This document shows, one piece after another, positions 53,687 through 64,000 of a stretch of DNA of 64,000 bases (its first letter is position 1; every line of letters starts with the position of its first letter). The stretch is taken from NCBI GenBank assembly GCA_013368375.1, contig JAACJP010000040.1:310001-374000 (forward strand), given 5' to 3'. Under the pieces are notes generated by a model. That model saw only the letters and a list, made by a program, of their open reading frames with translations. It was not told the DNA's origin and ran no database searches. This DNA comes from Tricholomella constricta. Its lineage: Eukaryota > Basidiomycota > Agaricomycetes > Agaricales > Lyophyllaceae. A program made the position numbers and the translations under genes.

Positions 53687-54195
53687 CCGATCATGCGGTT
53701 TTGGGAAGCCCTGTGGCGGCTCTCTAGAACAATCTCGAGTGCATCACATAGCGGAATTTTTCGATTGCTGGATTCGATCTATGGGTTGCCGTCATTCTAT
53801 ACTTGTATCCTCTAGCTTTAATATCACATTGTTAGAAGTATTCGGGGTTGAAATATCTTTGGCGATAGATAGCTATTGCCAGCCTGGATAAGGTATGGTG
53901 GTTCAAACGCGTAAACTAGGTAACTAAAGTGTCGTTAGACTTGTCCTCGATGTCGAGAGCAGCGTTTTAAGCGCCAATCCGCTCATCAAGTATTTCTATT
54001 CTATCGTCGATGAAATGACTACCTACTAAGGATGTCGATGTTCTGCGGGCTGTGATAGTATTGAAATCGATGGGAGCCATGTATGTGCCGACGTCTGAGT
54101 GTGGCAATGACCGATAGTATGCCGACCGTACAGACACGAGTAGACGGCTTGAAAATATACTAGAAAACGCAAATGAAAAAGGTACAGTAAATGCG
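53687..54195. other. Intergenic region, no gene recognised
   Basis: AT-rich spacer downstream of the Ser/Pro-rich gene. No open frame of note, repeat or RNA gene recognised. Confidence 0.45.
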
Positions 54196-55690
54196 TTAAC
54201 AGTAATCTGAAGAGGAGTGGGTAAGCCTCGTTCTAACTTTCAGGATCGACCTACGTGATTCTGGGTCCAAACGATAAGGTTTACCAGATATATCCAGAAG
54301 ATCCTGGAGGCGATGTGAGCTATTCATTAAACTGGTATGGAGCGCAATGGCACTGACATTAAGAAGTATACAACTGAGTCGAGTGCGAGCTTTTGCATCA
54401 AAGGATTGCCCGCTACAGCGGGACGATGCTCCCAGGCTTTCTTGAGGGCCATGCCGAGGAGGATTGTCTCGACAGCAAGGACAGTTGCATAGAAGAACGA
54501 AACCCATCGGTGTGTATTGTGGGGATCGCCAATGACACATATGTAGACGCCGGACACTGGGATGTTTGTTGCTGTGAATGTAACGCATCCAGTGAGCACA
54601 TGTATCAAGGGTCGAATCCAGATTTAATCCTCACCGACGTGTCTCGTGCGATCTGCCTTCATGGGGATTAGAATTCCAATCATGGTTATAACAACGGCTT
54701 CAACTGAAATAAGAACGACCTGCGATGATGATATCAGCTTCGTCATTGTCGGATGGAAAGGCTCTTACAAAAAAAATAAGAATTTTGCGAGTGCTTCCAT
54801 ACATTGCGTAGAGTCGAAGCTGAAGGATGACTGTTTGAATTTATAGACAAATCATTAGACACTCCCCGAAAAGCTTAGTAGACGCACTGCGTACCATGTG
54901 TGAGGATCACTAGGAAAATTCCACCCCCGGATTGCCAATATTGGAGAACAGAACCTTCGATACAACCTAGATGAGCTATTTCAACGAGTGATGCTGTGCA
55001 GGGCGACATACAGCTGTTGGCACGATCATTAAGGCTGCAAGTCAATTGGCAAATTATATCAAAAGCGAATGAGGCGCACAGCTTGACGAGAACAGGTGCG
55101 CATTACAGATTAGCGTTTAGTGACCATGAGATATACTTATTTCCCTACTTTTGCAGAGGGTTTGGTTTGTAAGAACACTGAAGGGAATTATTGAATTATC
55201 ATCTTAAATATAGAGCGAAGGAAGGACAAACTAGCGGCGACTGATCTGCGCAAGAACAGTCAACTTAGACTGATCTCGTTGATGGTAACACTTACGCTTG
55301 AAAGACCACGTTGAAATACCTGTTCTTTCAATGAAACGGGTAAAAATGGAGTCCTGAAGAAGCATAACAGGAGACCAAAACTCACCCACAGATATAATGC
55401 TTTCCCCACGGTCCAGCCTTTTTTCTATACAGATCGCATCTTGAGCAGATCCACGAAGCCCGGATAGAATGTGGTAAACACCCAAAATAATTCAACCTAG
55501 AATATTCGTAAGCATATAATATACGTGAAGGCCCTGTTCTCTCACACACCTCATCGCCAAACTGTAGCACTGAAAGGCGAAGCAAAGAAAGAATCTTCAG
55601 TTTGGTGTCAGGACTCGCAGACAGTACTCACGATGTTCATATACCACAAAAGTCAAGCATGCGGCTCCAAACGGAATTAGCGCGTCAGAC
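54196..55690 (-). pseudogene. Decayed multi-span membrane protein (DUF6533-like)
   Basis: Minus-strand segments resemble the basidiomycete DUF6533 membrane family. ALIPFGAACLTFVVYEHRE (55630-55690) is the first. A segment around 55425 reads KK GWTVGKALYLW, preceded by TAG (55425-55427) where this family usually has Trp. A later exon (54330-54600) has HRWVSFFYATVLAVETILLG and PLMQKLALDSVVYF. The TAG could arise from TGG by one G-to-A change. The sequence after VVYF does not continue like the family. Functional alternatives with unusual splicing cannot be excluded. Confidence 0.5.
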
Positions 55691-56565
55691 TCCAACAAAA
55701 GTCGAAGAAAAATGAATACCATGTGCAAATCGAACCATATTGGCCTGCAGCTGCGTCCGCTCCCTAACATCGTCCATACCGGGGTGCAAAGAGCCCCGTG
55801 CCAGTGGTTCATATATATATACATACCTCGCCTCGCCTGATAACTATCTCGCGCGCTTAGCCTTGGGAGAGAACGTGACACAGAGAGCTGTGATGATGGC
55901 AGGACTGGTTTGTCAAAGGTGACATGCTGCCAGATGGTGCTCGGAACATTGGCCGGTTGAATCGTGCCGATTATGATGGTCAAACTTGAAGCACAAGGGC
56001 GAGCCTTCGGAGCATAACTCACCCGGATTCTGGATGTTCGTGCGGATATCTAGCACGGGTAAAGTAACTTTGCCGGCCAAGGCCACTGGTCTCTCACTGG
56101 CGGGCACCAATTCCGTCGAGAAAGTGATTGAGCGTGAGCTAAGCACTCGAGTACAGTATTAATACTGGTCGACTGAGATTCCAGACTGATGCAAATCCTC
56201 AAACGGCATGACATGTGGATAGATGTGGATTCTGGACAGGACCAGCTTCGTTTTTAAATAGTCATCATCATGTAGTATCAATGTGACCTGTGAAGGATAA
56301 CTTCAAGTAAGATTTGCGATTGTGAGGCTGAGATACGGGCCCGGGAGCCAAGTTTCCGTCAAGACGGTTATGCTAATGCCCATGGCAAACGGCAACCAGC
56401 GTTGTGATAGAGGCGACAAGATAAGGCAAGTACACAAAACAGCATGACATATGAAGATCCCGGAACCATCGCTGATCGAATGAAGATACACCTGGTTACA
56501 ATTATAGAATACATTGAGTGATTTCAAGCTCATCATACATCGGTGGTAGTCCAGCGAATGCGCCC

Positions 56566-58007
56566 TCAAAGATCATTCGACTCATCTTCGGCTGCCCCAC
56601 CATCTCCTCCGGTGCTGTGAATCACCTCGGTCATGAGCAGACCCTGGACGCAATTAGTTTAGTAAATCTTTATTTTAACAGGCCACTCACTGTCCGTTGT
56701 GTACGGGTCTTCAACGATAGCTGTAAATTTGGATCAATTGGTTTTATCAAAGTCTGCAGATATATTACAAACGTGTCTCGGAGAACCTACGGTCACGCCT
56801 GTCAGGATAATCTGCGATAGCAGTTGGCAAAGTCGATCTCAGACCGTCACCATAGCCAGAAGGAGAAGGACATACGTGAACTGTCATAAGCTCCCGGAAC
56901 ATGCCCGGGGTACGGAGGCGGAGAATAAGATGGGAATTGAGACGCGACGGGGCGCAAGCTGACTCGAGATTGCCTTGACGCCGTTGCAGGGGGCAGATAC
57001 CTATGCTCGGCTTGACTTGGGTGTGGGATGTACCCACGCGATGATGGCTGTTCCATGCCATTGATCGTGTGAAGTTCCCTACCATCAGCATAAGTCCGCG
57101 TTACGTGTTCGTTTCCCTGAATGATTGAAGGGTTAAGTTCTGAAGATAGGTAGAACGGAAGTTACAGATGAGAAAAGCACGTACATTCCAGTCATGCCTT
57201 TGATGAAGAGTTTGCGTAACACCATTGATCGTGGTCGTAACAAAACGCTCCGACTTCCAATGTCCACGGCCGCTATCTGAGAAAGACGGAGGTTCGAGAG
57301 GCGGGAAGCCCATGAATCCAAATCCTCCGAAGGGGCTGTCGAAGTCGTCACGCATTAATCTAGAAAGTTCTGAGGCAAACCATGATCTTTCATGGTGGTG
57401 GCGGCGTGCATGATGGGAACCGGGATCCCCAAAGACATCCTCGAACAAAGAAAAGGGATCACGAAATGTGAAGAACGGGTCCCCGAACGTAGAGCTTTCA
57501 AAGAAGTCACGTCTAGAAGATTGGTACGGACGGTGAGAGTACGATCTGTGACCAGCATGGTCATCTCTGCGCGGCATCGACGTCGCTTCCGGTTCCGGCG
57601 GAGGCCAGACGCCATGTAGATCATACACCTGGGACCGGAAATGCATTTTGAGAAGAAGTACATATGAGCATAGTGGTGTTCAATAGCTCACCCTTCGGTT
57701 TTGGGGATCAGTCAAAACCTCGTATGCGTTATTGACCTGGAATTAGCGGGTTCACAATGTGAATATATTGACATAACTGTATCGAACAACATACCTTACG
57801 AAAAAGTTCCTCAGAGGCAGCTTTTTCTTCGGCAGAAGTTCCTGGGGGAAACCTGTCCGGGTGTGTTTCAAGCGCTTTCTTCTTATAAGCCTTGCGAACT
57901 AATGAAGTAGTCAGTCACAGGTATTTCGAAAGTGTAAACCTCGACGCACTCTGCTCTGGAGTCGCATCCTTAGACACTTCTAGGATTTCGTAGAGGTTCG
58001 TCGCCAT
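56566..58007 (-). CDS. DNAJB-type J-domain co-chaperone
   Basis: ATG at 58007 starts MATNLYEILEVSKDATPEQ. After an intron, IRKAYKKKALETHPDRFPPG contains the HPD that stimulates Hsp70 ATPase, and then ELFRKVNNAYEVLTDPQNR completes the J domain. A Gly/Phe/His-rich middle follows (DPFFTFRDPFSLFEDVFGDP, FGGFGFMGFPPLEPP). The ERFVTTTINGVTQTLHQRHD and GNEHVTRTYADGRELHTING beta-rich segments after it are like DNAJB6/B2-type proteins. At least four further small introns are needed. The C-terminal exons (56566-56830) were modelled with low certainty, and the stop could lie elsewhere. Expected to be cytosolic or nuclear and to suppress protein aggregation. Confidence 0.82.
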
Positions 58008-58168
58008 TGCCGCTGAGGACAAGTGTGGATGAGCTCAGGCTCTTAAAGGAATGTTCTGGACTGCCACTTGGTGCACGCGCCACACACACCTTAGACCTCA
58101 ATCACGTGGTCCCCTTCCAAATTAAACAACCACCACGCGAGGCTGCAAAAATCCTTCCTGTACCTCCA
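58008..58168. promoter_or_regulatory. Compact divergent promoter between the J-protein gene and IPI3
   Basis: Only 161 bases separate the two start codons, so both promoters and 5' UTRs must overlap here. It contains a CACGTG E-box-like site (58103-58108). A shared element could co-regulate a chaperone and a ribosome-biogenesis factor, but this is inferred from spacing alone. Confidence 0.55.
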
Positions 58169-60013
58169 ATGCATCTCCAGGAAAGCGTTTTCTGCGCAAC
58201 AGCCGCTCCTTCTTCAAGTACTGGGCCGGGAACGATATCTCTTCATGACATCCAGACAGGTACAACGCTTGCCTCCTTCAAACAAACCAATGCAGGCCCG
58301 CGCTGCACTACTTTTGTCGAGTCTAGAAATGCACAAGGAGGTCTCATGCTCGCTGCACAACCCGAAAAGTCCATTTTAAACGTTTACACATTTCAAAAGG
58401 TACTTTATTCCGATTTGCGATATTTCTCTTTTCGATGTTCTATCTTTCCATTCAGGATCAAATCAGCCTGAAAATAGTCCTTCCGGAAAAGCTGACATGT
58501 ATAGCGATGGACTCACGGGGCGATTATTGTGCGGGGGGTACTGCACAGGGCCGGATTTATATCTGGGAGGTGAGTCATATATCCGGCAAAAAATTGAACG
58601 CGTTGGCGAAACCCTCCAGGTTGCTTCGGGAGTTCTGTACCATTCGTGGGATGCTCACTATCGGCAAGTGACGGTGCTCCGTTTTACTCACGACGGCGCT
58701 GCCCTTCTATCAGGCTCTGAGGACTCTGGTGTAAGCGTCTGGTCCGTCTCTAGGTTAATACGGCCTTACCGAAGTCCTCTTACTGCATGAGTTTTAATTG
58801 ATGTTGAAAACTTTTGCAGACTAGTGGACGACGAACTGCAGAGTGATTTACCTCTGCCATACTGCACATTGTCCGACCACACATTACCTGTGACAGATAT
58901 TGTCTGTGGTGTTGGTCTCTTCCCAAACTGTAGAGTCCTCACCTCGTCAGTCGACCATTCCGTCAAAGTCGGTCTGCTTTAATCCTCCCTGCCGTCAGGC
59001 GCTAAAATTCTAAATTTTCGATCCATTAGCTTTGGGATTTGTCCTCACAAAGTCTTTTGACTACATTCCAATTTCCGCAAGCAATTTCGTGTTTGACATG
59101 GGACCTGACCGAGCGGATTTTCCTAGCCGCCTCTGCAGATGGCTCTGTACACCAGATGAACCTTTTTCGACAACGAGACACAAAAAAAGGCGGTCAATTC
59201 ACGGAAGCCATTGGCGGTGCTGGTGTTAGCGATGTTATCCGTGTTGGGGAGGAAAACGGCGAAGCACAAAAAAAGCGACTAATATCTATTGGGTGAGCGA
59301 GCAGCATGTCCCTAGTCTCTGTAAATCTGATTGAACTTCCGCGACCAGGCAACCGATCACCGCCCTTGCAATTTCCCTCACATCGTCTCACCTCCTTGTT
59401 GGTACCGAGGCGGGTCTGATCCACGTATATGACATTCCTTCGCACCAGCTCCTCCGTACGATATCCACCCATAAAGGCCTCGCGATAACGCACCTGGCGA
59501 CAATGCTCAAACCTCCCGACCTCATTGGTCATGTAAACCTTAATTTGACCGTTGGTAATATAAGCGACGCCAAGGACGTCATCCCCGTCAAACCTATATC
59601 GCCCTTCCAAAGGATGAGGGACCCCAAAACGCGAGAGGCACACGACGTCTTGATCCTTCTACCTGCTCAGAGATCTGTTCGTAAACCTTTAGTCTCAAGT
59701 CCGAAACTCTCTCCAGCTTTTCATTTCTTAGGTTCACAGTGAAGAGACGTACGAAACTGAGCAGTTCCTTCGAGATCATGCGTTCTTTGTGCAACCGTCG
59801 AGTATTACGGATGCTCCTGGGACAGACAAATTAACTCTCAAATCAAAAATCGACAACCTCGAGGCGGAGGTTGCACGGTTGCGGGAACAATTGGGCAGAG
59901 CAAAGACGGTGAACGATGTGATGTGGGATACGGTTGTCCAGCGGACACTTGGTCAAGACAAAACCGTTGATGGCAACGATGAAGAGCGAAGACGAAAAAG
60001 AGGAAGAACCTAA
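58169..60013 (+). CDS. IPI3: Ribosome assembly WD40 protein IPI3/WDR18 (Rix1 complex)
   Basis: Seven exons (58169-58399, 58456-58569, 58620-58753, 58820-58967, 59030-59292, 59349-59676, 59732-60013) join in frame to 499 aa. Ipi3 works with Rix1 and Ipi1 in the nucleoplasm on pre-60S particles, aiding ITS2 processing and Rea1 recruitment; it also has a role in pre-replicative complexes. WD-type blades visible: ISLKIVLPEKLTCIAMDSRG with GRIYIWE, VLRFTHDGAALLSGSEDSGV, VTDIVCGVG with VLTSSVDHSVKLWDL, and LLVGTEAGLIHVYDI. The C-terminus ends in a coiled coil (KSKIDNLEAEVARLREQLG) and a basic tail, as in the family. The start is ATG 58169 (MHLQESVFCA); the open frame extends upstream only through non-ATG codons. 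Confidence 0.93.
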
Positions 60014-60988
60014 TGGGCATCGCCGAAAGATAATATGGCTTTTGCGTCTGTGCGCACCAGAAACTTCTACCGAGCCATGGGATCATGGGAACCGATTACC
60101 TTTGCTCTCGTCTTTGTAATCAATCACCTTGCCTTACGACGTACGCTTGGCATTTTAAACGCTACGAGGATACCCATAGTCAACTGTGAAGCTTTATCTC
60201 ATGGCAACATAACCTGCTCAGACCGCTGAGTCCTCGAAACCCGTTTCGTGATCGAACCTTGCTTCTGGTGTGGCTCTATTGTGTATCATCAGATTCCGAA
60301 GCAAGATTCTGCGAAATCTTTCCTGCTTTCTGGTCGGCAAAACAATCTCCCGGAAATTCAGGAGTGGTCACTCTGCAAAGCTTGTCTAAATCCAAGACGT
60401 GGTTCAATCATATTTTCGCCTTGTCGTTACTCCTGGGCTGCTGCTCTTGATCATCTTCTATTAGATTGACAGTGGTATGCATGACCTGGTATCAGGCTAT
60501 GTCAAATCTTTCACTGCAGTTCACGAGGAGCATGCAGCGTTTATCGAAGAAGGTGAGGGCGGTTCCAATAAATGCAGAGTATCTATCACTCGGACATTGG
60601 ATCGCCTGTACCAGCTCGTCTCTTTGGCTGAGACCAGCGTCCGACGACCGTATGTCCGCGTCTGGAGCTTCCTACACTAAAACGAAAGTCAATTATTCTC
60701 CGGACATTCGAGTGATTGTTGCGCGTAGTAATTTAGCCTCTACCTCGGATTGGGGAATGTGTTATCGTTTACCTTGATTCTTGCGTTGAACAACCTTATC
60801 TTGTTAATTCGCAGTCAACCTACCTGGTCACCTGGAATACAGCGTCTTGGCGCGTATCTGACGTCAGTTTTCGGACCTTTCAGATGCGACAATTATGCGA
60901 AATTCACTTCTCTTTGTCGTAGCCCAACAGCTATATAAACTTCGGAGCAATACAGCTCAACAACACCAGTCCTTGACCAACCAGAGCT
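60014..60988. other. Intergenic region, no gene recognised
   Basis: Several short open frames, none with recognisable similarity or credible splice structure. The right edge must hold the LPMO promoter. Confidence 0.4.
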
Positions 60989-62040
60989 ATGCAGTTGAAG
61001 TCTATTGTTGTGTTGGCATCCTTTATTGCTGCTGCCACGGCACATGCAACCGTCTATGGAGCGTGGATCAACGGTGTTTTCCAAGGCGATGGACGTAATA
61101 CCTATGTGGGTATCTATTCAAATCGCTGTCGATTGTTTAATTACTTGAATTCATATAGATCCGCTCCCCACCCAACAATAACCCAGTGAAAGACCTTAAA
61201 TCGAGCGCGATGGCCTGCAACGTCAATAACAGAGGTGAGGTTCATAAGCATTGTTAGTATGTGTCTGGGCTCACCTGGACAATTTTAGTTGTACCGAAGA
61301 CGCTCTCTGTCAAGTCCGGAGACAAATTCACATTCGAGTGGTACCACAGCAGGTGGGATCTCGTAATCTCTTGCACTAGAAAGAACGCTCATTTTATGCA
61401 GCCGCAATGATGATATCATCGCCTCCTCGCACAAGGGGCCGGGTTAGCATATCCCCTGGCTCCAGCTGCTGCTTTGCTGACCGAAACTCAGTCCAGGTCT
61501 ACATCGCGCCTGCTTCTTCTAATGGACAAGGAGCGGTGTGGACGAAGCTCTTCCACGATTCCTACTCGGGTAACTGGGGTGTTGATCGTCTTATTTCGTC
61601 CCGTGGCCAACACAGCGTCATCATCCCCAATGTTCCCGCCGGCGACTATCTCCTTCGCGGTACGTTCATCTGTTACGTTTCACTGGTGTTTCTGACGCTT
61701 TCACAAAGCTGAAATCGTAGCTTTACATGAGGCTGATTCGCTCTATACCCAAAACCCCATTAGAGGCGTACAGCTGTATATGAGCTGTGCCCAGATCAAG
61801 GTCACCTCCAGCGGCAGTCAGTCTCTCCCAGGAGGAACCAGTTTCCCGGGTATGTGTACATGTCCATTTTCCTGCCACAGGTGGCTAAGAGATTGTCTAG
61901 GTTCATACGTTGATTCCACCCCTGGAATCCAATGGAATATCTATGATCCTATGAAGAACCCGAGTCAGTACGTCACTCCTGGGCCGAGTGTCTGGTCAGG
62001 TTCTTCCGGTGGATCTATCGGTCAAGTCGGTAATGCGTAA
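60989..62040 (+). CDS. AA9 lytic polysaccharide monooxygenase
   Basis: This is a secreted copper enzyme that oxidatively cleaves cellulose. ATG 60989 opens a signal peptide ([18 protein letters not shown]) directly followed by His-1 of the copper histidine brace ([12 protein letters not shown]). Small GT-AG introns separate the exons: [39 protein letters not shown], a short HKGP exon, then [20 protein letters not shown]. The [19 protein letters not shown] segment has the features of the second half of the AA9 core. [13 protein letters not shown] supplies the axial Tyr region, and [19 protein letters not shown] ends the domain. No carbohydrate-binding module is present. The conventional second copper His was not pinned down with certainty because of the several small introns. 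Confidence 0.87.
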
Positions 62041-62574
62041 ATTTTCGAGGAGTCGGCCGATGCCTTCTACTCGTATCCGGATGTATCCGTTTGTACTAGC
62101 AATAAATATTTCGATATCCCTATCGTATCTGTGATAAGAGCAGGTCTGAATCAGCAATTCTTCCGACAGGCTAATATGAGGCAGCGGCCCGAGGAAAGTT
62201 TCGGCGTGGCCCAGATTCTGCATCCAATCATGCCATGCATAGCGGCACTTCAGCCATGCCGGTGTTTCGCTATCCCACCTCGAACATCAAACCACACCCA
62301 GTTGAGTTGAGTTGGTTGGATCCTTTGCCCAAGTCCCCGGCCAACGCGAGGTCGCGTTTCGAAGGCAAGGAATTGTAGATTTGTCAACCGAAGCGCCAAC
62401 GTTTCGGCCCATCTGCGAGTGGCCTGCTCGACGGACCCGACAGTACGTTCCGCACTCAATGAATCCTTATATGCGTCCTCCGGTAGCTCCATGGCTAGTT
62501 TGATCGTCCGAAGGGACTGAAGATCCGAGAGACTGGAAACACAACCGTCCTATTGGCACCGAGCGCCGTCAGAG
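62041..62574. other. Convergent intergenic region
   Basis: Spacer between the LPMO stop and the stop of the minus-strand F-box gene. No gene or repeat recognised. Confidence 0.45.
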
Positions 62575-63894
62575 CTATCTGTTGTGACAATTATGCGACT
62601 GAAACCGTACCATATCAGACAAAGCTTCCGCTCGGTTGACATAACGTAAGCCTTGGAGCTCGAGGAATGTCAAGTTGGGGAAGGCTCGACGAATGCATGC
62701 CAGGATTTCTGGAGTGGCGCACCACCCCGTCTTCATACAGAAGCTGGCCAGGAAAGGAAGGGAAGCAGACCCTTTCTTCCTCATAGAGTTCAGGAACTTC
62801 AGCATTGTTTCTGGCCGGTGATATGCAAGCGAGTCCTTCGAGAGCACATTCTCCCACTCAGGAACGAAGTCAAGAGTGAGGCTTTTCAAAGACGGAGGGA
62901 GATTCGTGAACATGCGATCCCTCATCATCGGATTCGCGATGGAAAGAGTTTCCAGATGAGATGGGAATACTGATGCATCTCCTGGTACAATAGGTGCTTC
63001 GCATGGCATTACGACGTATCGACTCAATCGTGCGCCTATGACTCGAAGCTTGAAAAGTAGGTCCAATCTCGAGAGCTGCGGCATAGAAGGGAAAATCTTC
63101 CATATCGGAATTTCCGTGTCGAGAGGCGGGTAGCCATGCAATACCAAAGCCTTGAGGGAGGATAACTTCGTCGAGGCAGTGGCAAATGCTTCCAGCGGAC
63201 AGAATTCTCCCGGAATCTCCAGGTAACTGAGAGTTTCGCGGCATGCGAGGACGAGGTTAGATACACACTGGAGGGACAGAGTCCGCTTCGACTTCGGGGC
63301 AGTCAATAATGTAGTACCTTCTGGTTGCTTCAACAGAAGTCGATGAAGGCCAGAGAACTCGGAAAATGAGGTCAACGCGTCATGTGTAAAGAAAACGGTA
63401 TTCAACTCGAGAGTTGTAAGAGTAGGAGAAGACCTTGCTAGACAGGAAATTGATGCGAGACTCGGCCCAAACTTTTGTTCGGAATAATTGAATGTCGTGA
63501 GATTGTGCAGCCGAGGCAATGCGTTTCCGAGGTTGTTAAGAGCCTTGGCATGATGTGACCTCCAATGAACTTGGAGGAAGGAGAGCCGCCTCAGGAGAAA
63601 AGCATCAAAGAAGTCGCATTTCCCAGCATCTGTTTCTACATACCTAATGAACGGCCACAGTGATGGAGGGTAGAATTCGATGCGGTTTCGTCGAGGCCAG
63701 CCAACAGCACGAAACAGAAGCGAGAGCACTATCGTTCGAAGCCTTTTGCAGACGAGTGACAATCTTAATGCATCGGCCACATCAGGTGCATCCAACAATT
63801 GCGATGCGATGAGTGATAAGGCGTCGTCGTCGAGGTGCAGCAGGGTGAGCCTGAATCCTCCGATATCGTCTCTGAAGACATTAATCGCGGCCAT
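62575..63894 (-). CDS. F-box/LRR-like protein
   Basis: Single exon of 439 aa from ATG 63894. The N-terminus is F-box-like: LHLDDDALSLIASQLLDAPD followed by RLSLVCKRLRTIVLSLLF. The body has irregular leucine-rich repeats: LHNLTTFNYS, LTTLELNTVFFT, LSSLKALVLHGYPP, MPQLSRLDLLFKL and LTFLELQGLRYV. It is not closely similar to the duplicated F-box pair at 17.3 and 46.4 kb. It probably acts as an SCF substrate receptor; the target is unknown. Confidence 0.78.
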   Translation of the reverse strand: MAAINVFRDDIGGFRLTLLHLDDDALSLIASQLLDAPDVADALRLSLVCKRLRTIVLSLLFRAVGWPRRNRIEFYPPSLWPFIRYVETDAGKCDFFDAFLLRRLSFLQVHWRSHHAKALNNLGNALPRLHNLTTFNYSEQKFGPSLASISCLARSSPTLTTLELNTVFFTHDALTSFSEFSGLHRLLLKQPEGTTLLTAPKSKRTLSLQCVSNLVLACRETLSYLEIPGEFCPLEAFATASTKLSSLKALVLHGYPPLDTEIPIWKIFPSMPQLSRLDLLFKLRVIGARLSRYVVMPCEAPIVPGDASVFPSHLETLSIANPMMRDRMFTNLPPSLKSLTLDFVPEWENVLSKDSLAYHRPETMLKFLNSMRKKGSASLPFLASFCMKTGWCATPEILACIRRAFPNLTFLELQGLRYVNRAEALSDMVRFQSHNCHNR

Positions 63895-64000
63895 CGAGTA
63901 GGAGTAGACGAAGATCTAGCAGAGTAAGCTAACAATAAGCGCGTTAGAGTATATGTATGTATATGGGTGGTGCGCTTTCATTTCGGAACGAGGCCATCAC

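Noticed and set aside
56303..56569. Small minus-strand hydrophobic frame downstream of the J-protein gene
   Set aside because: No homology recognised, and no start codon or splice context that would make it a separate gene.

Overview
The window comes from a filamentous basidiomycete, most likely an Agaricomycete. Genes are compact, with many 45-70 bp GT-AG introns. The gene set includes a basidiomycete-type Ste50 adaptor (SAM-RA-SH3-SH3), an AA9 lytic polysaccharide monooxygenase, an F-box family and chromodomain Ty3/gypsy elements. No rRNA, tRNA or CRISPR was recognised by eye.

Left gene block (1-18.7 kb): a ~55-bp-arm inverted repeat; a conserved fungal protein of unknown function (minus); LEO1 of the Paf1 complex (plus); an ataxin-10-like protein (minus); a decayed CsbD-like stress gene; the V-ATPase assembly factor VMA12 (plus); a CoA-diphosphatase-type Nudix hydrolase (minus); an UNC93-like MFS transporter (minus) with a decayed partial copy beside it; a BRAP2/ETP1 RING-UBP ubiquitin ligase (plus); and an F-box gene (plus).

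Transposon nest (18,734-45,619): one 26.9-kb block flanked by a perfect 16-bp duplication. The outer element is a minus-strand Tad1-like LINE of about 8.2 kb (poly-A end at 18,734, 5' end near 45,619). A chromodomain Ty3/gypsy element (G1, 23,153-29,507, TSD GAAAC) interrupts its ORF2 between endonuclease and reverse transcriptase. A second, related gypsy element (G2, 30,851-43,211, TSD GAGCT) sits between LINE ORF1 and ORF2. The 3' LTR of G2 is split by a complete Ngaro-type tyrosine-recombinase retrotransposon (31,336-37,329) with A1-ORFs-B1-A2-B2 split direct repeats and no target duplication. G2 has open gag and pol frames; G1 and the LINE carry CGA-to-TGA nonsense changes. Both gypsy elements keep a textbook -1 frameshift signal and a self-priming signature. 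A paralogous F-box gene at 46.4-47.7 kb still has the uninterrupted version of the LINE target site.

Right gene block (46-64 kb): second F-box copy (plus), STE50/UBC2-like adaptor (minus), a large proline/serine-rich unknown protein (plus), a decayed multi-membrane-span gene (minus), a DNAJB-type J-protein (minus) divergently paired with the ribosome-biogenesis WD40 protein IPI3/WDR18 (plus), an AA9 LPMO (plus) and another F-box/LRR-like protein (minus). The genes do not form an obvious pathway cluster; the notable biology is the layered retroelement nest.
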